Source of the DNA: a bacterium
GTDB lineage: Bacteria > Vulcanimicrobiota > Vulcanimicrobiia > Vulcanimicrobiales > Vulcanimicrobiaceae
Assembly (NCBI GenBank): GCA_021807065.1
Contig: JAKAPO010000106.1
Location: 1 to 7,782, forward strand
DNA: 7,782 bases
Direction: 5' to 3'
The notes under the pieces were generated by a model, which saw only the letters and a program-made list of their open reading frames with translations, did no database searches and had not been told where the DNA came from. Both the position numbers and the translations under genes were made by a program. Position 1 is the stretch's first letter; each line of letters opens with the position of its first letter. Positions 1-5,426 of the stretch are shown piece by piece.

Positions 1-57
1 GACATAGTCTACGGCTTCCGCGACCTTTCTGCGCTACTGGAAGGCGCGGCGAAATAA
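1..57 (+). CDS. possible C-terminal tail of an upstream gene (partial)
   Basis: Frame 1 is open from the window edge to a TAA at 55-57 and would encode 18 residues, DIVYGFRDLSALLEGAAK. About two thirds of its codons end in G or C, which fits coding sequence here, and a small hairpin begins directly after the stop. The piece is too short to assign to a family. Frame 3 is also open across the same bases, so the reading frame is a guess from codon bias and from the hairpin position. Confidence 0.4.
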   Translation, partial: DIVYGFRDLSALLEGAAK

Positions 58-81
58 GAGGGGCGCCTTCGAAGCCGCCTC
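58..81 (+). terminator. weak hairpin just after the upstream stop codon
   Basis: GAGGGGC pairs with GCCGCCTC (one bulged G), giving a 4+3 bp stem with a 9-nt loop that starts immediately after the TAA at 55-57. The downstream bases are not T-rich, so this is not a textbook intrinsic terminator. It may help end the upstream transcript. The remaining bases, 82-182, show nothing I can support. Confidence 0.3.
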
Positions 82-182
82 GTCCGCTCAGTTTCCCGAG
101 CAGTTCCCTGCTATAGATCAAGTACTGCAGTTAGCAACGTCTTGGGCCTGGGACTGGAAGGAGCGAAGAGTAATTACGGCCA

Positions 183-212
183 TTGACAATCGAACATATG
201 TTCGACTAGCAT
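183..212 (+). promoter_or_regulatory. sigma-70-like promoter of the mutagenesis cassette
   Basis: A perfect -35 hexamer TTGACA lies at 183-188. The best -10 candidate is TAGCAT at 207-212 (4 of 6 matches to TATAAT) with an 18-bp spacer, and that spacer contains the whole LexA-type palindrome. Transcription would start near 219, only a few bases before the ATG at 222, so the mRNA may be nearly leaderless. The -35 and the operator placement are clear. The -10 and the start point are inferred. Confidence 0.6.
190..205. promoter_or_regulatory. LexA (SOS) box, perfect 16-bp palindrome
   Basis: TCGAACATATGTTCGA is identical to its own reverse complement and matches the GAAC-N4-GTTC operator bound by LexA/DinR in Gram-positive bacteria and mycobacteria. 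It sits between the -35 and -10 of the promoter before imuA, where bound repressor would block RNA polymerase. Control of an imuA-imuB-dnaE2 cassette by LexA is the known arrangement in several phyla, so the site and the context support each other. No lexA gene is in the window. Confidence 0.88.
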
Positions 213-221
213 AGAGAGCCC

Positions 222-812
222 ATGGGGCTGCCGGCGAGGAGACTGGCCTTCGAGGAGCTGCGAGAGTGGCTCCGAGCGACGATTGCGCAGGCGAGGAGAC
301 CCCTGCTCGGCAGCGGTATCCCGAACCTAGACGGGATGCTTGGCGGCGGCTTCCCGCGTGGCGCGCTTGCGACGCTGGAGGGCACCGCCGGGCGGTGGGC
401 GATCGTTGCACGGCTTTTAGCTCAGGCAACACGCCGAGGTCTCGCCGCAGTGGTCGACGGCGGTGAACTCTATCCGCCCGACCTTGCTGCGGCGGGCGTC
501 CTGCTGGAACGGTTGATCGTCGTTTCGGCCGCCGCACCGCTGGCCGTTGCCCGCGCCGCCGACGTGCTCTTGCGTTCGCGCGCGTGCACCGTCGTTGCGC
601 TGACAGCGCCACCGCTTCAATCGATGCTTTGGGTGCGGCTTGCGGGCCTCGCGTATAAATGCGGGACGTTGCTGCTGGTCGTCACGGAGCATCCACCACC
701 GCAACTCGTTATCGTTGCTGGACTGCGGTTGCGCTGCGAACGCGTCGGTCCAGGCTACGACATGCGCGTGGACGCTCGTCATGAAAGCGTTCGGATTGCA
801 TGCTCGCGCTAA
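222..812 (+). CDS. imuA: ImuA-like RecA-fold accessory protein of the translesion mutasome
   Basis: This 196-residue protein is the first gene of the cassette. Residues 31-49 (SGIPNLDGMLGGGFPRGAL) match the opening motif of RecA/SulA/ImuA-like proteins. Residues 53-60 (EGTAGRWA) occupy the place of the P-loop but lack the GK[ST] lysine. Residues 75-101 (AAVVDGGELYPPDLAA and on to ERLIVV) match the following RecA strand and helix, and ACTVVALTAP (121-130) sits at the Walker B strand without an acidic residue. It therefore probably does not hydrolyse ATP in the RecA manner. ImuA-type proteins help ImuB and DnaE2 act at DNA lesions. ATG 222 is the only plausible start: an in-frame TAG lies at 207-209 and the next Met is inside the domain. 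The Shine-Dalgarno is weak (GAGAG at 213-217), or the mRNA is near-leaderless. Its last 13 nt overlap imuB, suggesting translational coupling. The name rests on both sequence and neighbours. Confidence 0.75.
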   Translation: MGLPARRLAFEELREWLRATIAQARRPLLGSGIPNLDGMLGGGFPRGALATLEGTAGRWAIVARLLAQATRRGLAAVVDGGELYPPDLAAAGVLLERLIVVSAAAPLAVARAADVLLRSRACTVVALTAPPLQSMLWVRLAGLAYKCGTLLLVVTEHPPPQLVIVAGLRLRCERVGPGYDMRVDARHESVRIACSR

Positions 813-2164
813 GACACTTGCTGCCGCGCATCCTTTGCGTCTTGATAGATTCACCACGAGTGGAACGCGAATGGGATTCATTGCTCGATGTGCTCGATGC
901 GGTCTCGCCACTGATCGACGACGTTCGTCCAGGGTTGCTCTACCTCGACATGCGCGGCATTCCCGGCGATGCACCGGATTGGATCGCCCAAGCGAGAGCA
1001 TGCCTTACCGCACATGGTGTAGCGTCGTGCATCGGTGCCGGTGCGAATAAGTTCACCGCGTACGCTGCCGCTCGCCGGGGCGACGGCACGATCTGTGGCG
1101 TCGGGTTGGAGGGCGCATTTCTTGCGCCGCTTCCTCTGGAGTTGCTCGACGTCGGCGAACGCGTTCGGGAACGATTGCGATTGCTTGGCGTCGAGAGACT
1201 TGGAGATCTTGCGCGCCTGCCGCATGGGGCATTCGTTCGCCGATTCGGTCCGCAGGCTGCGCGCTGGCATGCCTGTGCGCGGGGCGAAGATTCCACGCCG
1301 TTCCGTCCGCGCGCGCATGCGGTTGCCGTCGAAGCCGCGATGTTCGGTGAGGGGCGAGTCGAGGAAGAGGCGCAGTTGTTTTTTGCTCTGCGCGTCGTCC
1401 TCGCGCGAGTCTGTGCCGATCTCGAACGGTGTGGAAAACGTGCCGGCTCGCTCGATCTCATGCTTGAGCTCGAAGATGGCACCGCGCGACACATCGACGT
1501 TATGGTTGCGTCGCCTACTACAGATGAAAAAACGCTCGGCGAGATCGTGCGCGCAAAACTGAGCGGCAACACGTTCTCCTCTCCGGTCGTCGGCTTGCGC
1601 TTGCGCGCCGGGCAAATGGAAGAGGGGGGCGAGGCGATGCCGATCTTTCCTGCCGACGACATCGACCCGCGAAGGGTAGCGGTCACGATCGCCCGGCTCG
1701 AAGCGGTAACCGACGAGAAACCGCGCCGCGCGCGCATTCATCCGGCCCACGCGTTGGAACGCCGCTTCTCGTACGAAGCATTCTCTTGTCATCCCATTCC
1801 GGTCGAGGGAAATGCTTCTTTGTCATCCCGCGCTGGCCGAGGGGAACGTCCCTTTGTCATCCCGAGCGAGCGAGGTGCGCGAGCAGCGAGCGACATCGAG
1901 GGAAGCGCATCTCAGCACTTGCTCGTATCGCAACTCCGTCTGCTTACCGTCCGCGAAATTCCCGTGCGATTGCATCGCGGCGCACCGGCGAGCGTGAACG
2001 GCCGTCGTGTGATCGAATGCAACGGTCCGTGGCGCATCGAGGAAGGATGGTTCGAAGAGACGGCGGTTACACGCGACGAGTACGATGTTTTACTCGAAGA
2101 TCGTAGCCTCTTGCGTATCTACCGGCAAGGCAAACATTGGTATTTGCGTGGGGCGTATGATTGA
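800..2164 (+). CDS. imuB: ImuB, non-catalytic Y-family polymerase homologue with a repeat-derived insertion
   Basis: This 454-residue protein matches ImuB, the adaptor that ties DnaE2 to the sliding clamp. Residues 9-50 correspond to the second half of the Y-family palm. The family's catalytic SxDEAYLD site reads RPGLLYLD (43-50), so the paired acidic residues are absent, as is usual in ImuB. A helix-hairpin-helix/thumb region spans about 115-165, a little-finger-like region about 170-275, and the characteristic ImuB tail (GPWRIEEGWF 409-418, then RDEYDV and HWYLRGAYD) ends the protein. The usual N-terminal 60-80 residues (first palm strand plus fingers) are missing, and an in-frame TGA at 782-784 rules out a much longer start. 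A clamp-binding motif is not obvious: MPIF (280-283) lies at the usual place and QLRLL (378-382) fits the consensus better. Residues about 329-370 come from a three-copy repeat. It overlaps imuA by 13 nt and nearly joins dnaE2. Confidence 0.85.
   Translation: MLALRHLLPRILCVLIDSPRVEREWDSLLDVLDAVSPLIDDVRPGLLYLDMRGIPGDAPDWIAQARACLTAHGVASCIGAGANKFTAYAAARRGDGTICGVGLEGAFLAPLPLELLDVGERVRERLRLLGVERLGDLARLPHGAFVRRFGPQAARWHACARGEDSTPFRPRAHAVAVEAAMFGEGRVEEEAQLFFALRVVLARVCADLERCGKRAGSLDLMLELEDGTARHIDVMVASPTTDEKTLGEIVRAKLSGNTFSSPVVGLRLRAGQMEEGGEAMPIFPADDIDPRRVAVTIARLEAVTDEKPRRARIHPAHALERRFSYEAFSCHPIPVEGNASLSSRAGRGERPFVIPSERGARAASDIEGSASQHLLVSQLRLLTVREIPVRLHRGAPASVNGRRVIECNGPWRIEEGWFEETAVTRDEYDVLLEDRSLLRIYRQGKHWYLRGAYD
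1786..1908 (+). repeat. three-copy TGTCATCCC...CGAGGGA repeat translated inside imuB
   Basis: TGTCATCCC occurs at 1787, 1821 and 1855, exactly 34 nt apart, each followed by a (T/C)CGAGGG(G)A block at about 1803, 1836 and 1896. Copies 1 and 2 match at 24 of 34 positions. Copy 3 is longer, with extra GAGCGAG-type sequence between its two blocks. Because 34 is not a multiple of three, the copies are read in three frames: CHPIPVEG, LSSRAGRGE and FVIPSERG. None introduces a stop, and the ImuB C-terminal domain resumes in frame. The two blocks are imperfectly complementary (ATCCC against GGGA), as in dispersed palindromic repeats. The region lies in a linker before the conserved tail, where extra length may be tolerated. 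Confidence 0.8.
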
Positions 2165-2187
2165 GCAAAAGTTGCGGGGCGGTCGGG

Positions 2188-5100
2188 ATGACACAGGGCT
2201 ACGCCGAACTTCATACATGGTCGAACTTCACATTTTTAGCCGGCGCGTCGCATCCTGAGGAGTTGGTCGAACGTGCCGCCGAACTTGGATTGGCGGCAAT
2301 AGCGCTTACCGACCGCGACGGTCTCTACGGCATGGTGCGCTTTGCGGTGCATGCCAGAAACCGCGGCGTCGAGGCAATCGTCGGCAGCGAGCTTACGTTT
2401 GAAGATGGAGCTCGGGTCGTGCTCCTCATCGAGAACGCCGCCGGATACGCGAATCTCTGCGAGCTCATCTCGCGCGCGCAGTTGCGTGGCGGCAAGGGCA
2501 ACGCAAAGCTGCGCCTTGACGACTTTACCGGAAGAGACGGCGGCCTCGTCGCTCTTTTCGGCGGAGACTGGGCGTCGCGCGAGCGCGTGCTGGCGATGCG
2601 CGAGATCTTTCCGGATAGTCTGTATATCGAGTTGCAACGGCATCTGGCTCGGGAAGAATCGCGCCGCAACGCACGGTTACTGACGCTGGCACGCGAACTG
2701 CACCTGCCGGTCGTCGCGACCAACGGCGTGGTCTATGCGCGCAAAGAGGATGCCCAGCTTTCCGATGTGCTCGCCTGCATTAAGGAGACCGTCACACTCA
2801 AACGGGCTCGTGCGGAGAACCGCCTGCGCCCAAACGCAGAATACTTTCTGAAGTCACCGCGCATGGTGCGCCACCTCTTCGCCGAGCATCCGCATGCGGT
2901 CGATGCGACGCTCGAGATTGCCACTCGTTGTACGTTCCGGTTGGAACGCATCACCGGGCAGTTCCCGCTCTTCTCCGTACCGCAAGGTGCGACTCCGCAA
3001 TCCTATCTGCGCGATCTCGTCGCACGCGGCGCGGCAGAGCGATACGGGGTGCCGCTGAGTACTGAGATCGAGCGCCAACTCGAGTACGAGCTGGGCATCA
3101 TCGCCAAGATGGATCTCGCCGGTTATTTTCTGATCGTGTGGGATATCGTCCGAGCAGCCAACGAGATGGGGGTGCTCTGTCAGGGCCGTGGTTCCGCCGC
3201 CAACTCCGCGGTCTGCTATGTGCTCGGCATCACCGCCGTCGACCCGATCGGCATGAACTTGCTCTTCGAGCGCTTCATGTCGGAGGAACGCCACGAAATT
3301 CCCGATATCGACATCGACTTTGCACACCAAGATCGAGAGCGCGTCATCCAGTACGTCTACGAGCGCTACGGCCGAACGAATGCGGCGATGACCGCGGAAG
3401 TCATCACCTACGGCGAGCGTTCGGCTTTGCGTGACGTCGCCAAAGTCTTCGGTTTCACGCTCGACGAAATCGATGGTCTCGCCCGCAACCATGCTGCCGG
3501 CGAACCTTTCCCTGGGCAGCTGGCGGATTTCTGCCGCCGCATCTGCACCTTTCCGCGTCACATGGGCGTCCATTCCGGCGGCATGGTACTCACTCGCGAT
3601 CCGCTGGTGCGCGTCGCGCCGGTGGAATGGGCGACGATGCGCGATCGTACCATCATTCAATGGGATAAAGATGATCTGCAAGAGCTGGGACTCATCAAGA
3701 TCGATCTCCTCGGCCTCGGCATGCTCTCGTTCCTGCGAGAAGCTTTCACCCTCCACAAACGCTGGATCGACGCAATGCAGCCGTCGCGGTTTTCCAACAA
3801 CGCATGTGGCAGCGAGAGAGGCGAGAGCGAGCAACGTTGTGCTGAGGAGTACGGGCGGCACACGTCGGCCGAGAAGGATCTGAACGAGCCCCGGGAGCCA
3901 GGAGGGCGAGCGACGAGCGCCTCCGAGGCCGATATGTGTCGCCCGCTCTCCCTCCATACAATTCCGCAAAACGATCCGCAGACGTATGCGATGATCCAGC
4001 GCGCCGACACCATCGGTGTCTTCCAAATCGAATCGCGCGCGCAACAATCGATGTTGCCGCGCATAAAACCGGCGTGTTTCTACGACATCGTCATGCAAGT
4101 GGCGATCATTCGTCCGGGGCCGATACAAGGCCAGATGATCCACCCATTCTTACGGCGCCGCGCAGGACTCGAACCGGTCACATACCCACATCCCAAACTC
4201 AAAGCGGTGCTGGAGCGAACGCTGGGCGTGCCGCTCTTTCAAGAGCAGGGGATGCGCATGGCGATCGAGGCTGCGGGGTTCACGCCCGGTGAAGCCGACG
4301 TGCTCCGGCGCGCGATGGGCCACAAGCGCTCGCACGAACGTATGCGGCAGATCCACGACCGCCTCGTCGACGGAATGGTGCAGAATGGCATCGATCGCGA
4401 GGCCGCAGAACAGTTATTTCACATGCTCGAAGGCTTTGCGGATTACGGCTTTCCGGAATCGCACGCGGCGAGTTTTGCGCTGCTCGCCTATGCCTCGGCG
4501 TACGTGAAATGTCACTATCCGGCAATCTTTGCAGCGGCGATCCTGAACGTCCAGCCGATGGGTTTCTACTCGACCGAAGTCTTGGTGAACGATGCGAAAC
4601 GTCACGGCGTCGCCGTCAAGCCGGTCGAAGTAAACGCGAGCGAATACTGGTCCCACATCGACGATGAAGGTGCGTTGCGACTGGGGTTCCACGTAGTTCG
4701 CGGACTGGGTGAGGCGCAGCACGATCGCCTCGAAGCGGCGCTGCGCGGCGGAACGTTCGCAGATCTCGTCGACTTCGCCCGCCGAACGCGCCTCGAGAAA
4801 GAGGCGATCGAGAACCTTGCCGTTGCTGGCGCTTTTTCGCCGTGGTTTCGCTCGCGGCGAGAAGCGATGTGGGCGCTGCGCGCGCTCGACGAACGCGAGG
4901 CACGTGGCACGCTCGGAAAACTGATGGACGTCGAGGAACCGGCAGCCACCTTCGCTCCGCTTGCGCCGAGACAGCAGACCGCCTTCGATCTCTGGTCGAC
5001 CGGCGTCACGCCGCAGAGCCAAGCCGTCGAGCATTTTCGCCCAGAGCTACGACGCCGGGGCGTCATCCCGGCGGCGCGCCTCGGCGCGATGCCGCCCAAT

Positions 5101-5382
5101 CTCATCTGCCGTGTCGGCGGCCTCGTCATTACGCGTCAGCGCCCCGGCACCGCGAAAGGCTTCGTCTTTCTCACGCTCGAGGACGAGACCGGACTCGTCA
5201 ACGTCATCGTGCGACCAGACGTCTACGAGCGCTATCGCCGCACGATTCATCACGCGGCGATCGCAATCGTCGAAGGCAAACTCCAGAAAGAAGGCGGTTG
5301 CATCGACGTGCTGGCGTGTAAAATTTGGGCGTTCGACGACAAGGGTCTCAGCGCAGGCGTTCGCTCGCACAATTTTCACTAA
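2188..5382 (+). CDS. dnaE2: DnaE2 (ImuC), error-prone DNA polymerase III alpha-type subunit
   Basis: This is a complete C-family polymerase of 1064 residues that performs translesion synthesis with ImuA and ImuB. The N-terminal PHP domain starts at YAELHTWSNFTFLAGAS (residues 5-21). Its metal motifs are degenerate (LHTW, and TDRD at 41-44 instead of TDHG), which is typical of DnaE2 and unlike replicative DnaE1. GRGSAANS (333-340), PDIDIDF (372-378, catalytic Asp) and IKIDLLGLG (third Asp, D506) form the active site. FQIESRAQ (612-619) and RPGPIQ (642-647) follow in the fingers, and DYGFPESHAASF begins at 752. The OB fold at about 971-1052 carries the DnaE2 signature RQRPGTAKG, and the end VRSHNFH matches the family tail. 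About 55 residues (529-584) are an insertion. ATG 2188 is chosen because the conserved start follows within four residues. A TTG at 2161 would add nine residues and overlap the imuB stop by 4 nt. Confidence 0.95.
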   Translation: MTQGYAELHTWSNFTFLAGASHPEELVERAAELGLAAIALTDRDGLYGMVRFAVHARNRGVEAIVGSELTFEDGARVVLLIENAAGYANLCELISRAQLRGGKGNAKLRLDDFTGRDGGLVALFGGDWASRERVLAMREIFPDSLYIELQRHLAREESRRNARLLTLARELHLPVVATNGVVYARKEDAQLSDVLACIKETVTLKRARAENRLRPNAEYFLKSPRMVRHLFAEHPHAVDATLEIATRCTFRLERITGQFPLFSVPQGATPQSYLRDLVARGAAERYGVPLSTEIERQLEYELGIIAKMDLAGYFLIVWDIVRAANEMGVLCQGRGSAANSAVCYVLGITAVDPIGMNLLFERFMSEERHEIPDIDIDFAHQDRERVIQYVYERYGRTNAAMTAEVITYGERSALRDVAKVFGFTLDEIDGLARNHAAGEPFPGQLADFCRRICTFPRHMGVHSGGMVLTRDPLVRVAPVEWATMRDRTIIQWDKDDLQELGLIKIDLLGLGMLSFLREAFTLHKRWIDAMQPSRFSNNACGSERGESEQRCAEEYGRHTSAEKDLNEPREPGGRATSASEADMCRPLSLHTIPQNDPQTYAMIQRADTIGVFQIESRAQQSMLPRIKPACFYDIVMQVAIIRPGPIQGQMIHPFLRRRAGLEPVTYPHPKLKAVLERTLGVPLFQEQGMRMAIEAAGFTPGEADVLRRAMGHKRSHERMRQIHDRLVDGMVQNGIDREAAEQLFHMLEGFADYGFPESHAASFALLAYASAYVKCHYPAIFAAAILNVQPMGFYSTEVLVNDAKRHGVAVKPVEVNASEYWSHIDDEGALRLGFHVVRGLGEAQHDRLEAALRGGTFADLVDFARRTRLEKEAIENLAVAGAFSPWFRSRREAMWALRALDEREARGTLGKLMDVEEPAATFAPLAPRQQTAFDLWSTGVTPQSQAVEHFRPELRRRGVIPAARLGAMPPNLICRVGGLVITRQRPGTAKGFVFLTLEDETGLVNVIVRPDVYERYRRTIHHAAIAIVEGKLQKEGGCIDVLACKIWAFDDKGLSAGVRSHNFH
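3796..3945 (+). repeat. in-frame palindromic insertion within dnaE2
   Basis: The core is an inverted repeat: CGGGCGGCACACGTCGGCC at 3852-3870 pairs with GGCCGATATGTGTCGCCCG at 3927-3945 (16 of 19 positions). The stem extends weakly inward, and a nested hairpin lies at 3901-3924 (GGAGG...CCTCC). The left part, 3796-3850, is rich in GAGCGAG-like sequence, similar in flavour to the third imuB repeat copy. The segment encodes hydrophilic residues from about N537 to P586. In other DnaE2 proteins the helix after the third catalytic Asp runs almost directly into LxLxTIPxxDP, so these residues are extra. The exact left boundary is uncertain. Confidence 0.72.
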
Positions 5383-5426
5383 AATCGCCGAGGAACGCCG
5401 TCGCATTTTACTGTAAAGAGAACATC
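5383..5426 (+). promoter_or_regulatory. short leader of the ClC gene with an 11-bp palindrome
   Basis: The 44-bp gap between dnaE2 and the ClC gene contains TTTACTGTAAA (5407-5417), a perfect inverted repeat around a central T, immediately before the GTG start. A -10-like TAAAAT overlaps the dnaE2 stop at 5380-5385, but no convincing -35 precedes it. This could be an operator and promoter for separate expression of the ClC gene, or it could be chance. Readthrough from the cassette is equally possible. Confidence 0.25.

Noticed and set aside
112..117. TATAGA as a -10 element for an upstream promoter of imuA
   Set aside because: There is no acceptable -35 at 16-18 bp upstream, and the TTGACA/SOS-box promoter at 183-212 explains the gene better.
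640..1050. A +1-frame reading upstream of imuB (FGLHARAKTLAAAHP) resembles the fingers motif of Y-family polymerases and could mean a frameshifted imuB N-terminus
   Set aside because: The spacing to the conserved proline is wrong for a fusion, and further upstream this frame shows no palm-strand sequence, while imuA coding continues to 812.
878..1792. Long reverse-strand open frames opposite imuB
   Set aside because: Their translations are Arg/Ser-rich with no domain pattern, whereas the forward frame matches ImuB throughout.
1786..1908. CRISPR-like array because of the regular 34-nt spacing
   Set aside because: There are only three diverged copies with no unique spacers, they lie inside a coding gene, and there are no cas genes nearby.
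2854..4143. Long reverse-strand open frame (429 codons) opposite dnaE2
   Set aside because: It lies opposite the conserved DnaE2 catalytic core and its translation has no recognisable motifs. It is a by-product of high GC.
5325..5426. Upstream extension of the ClC gene overlapping the dnaE2 end
   Set aside because: The extra 34 residues (MGVRRQGSQRRR and on) are the out-of-frame DnaE2 tail, and a GTG with an AAAGAG ribosome site lies at 5427.
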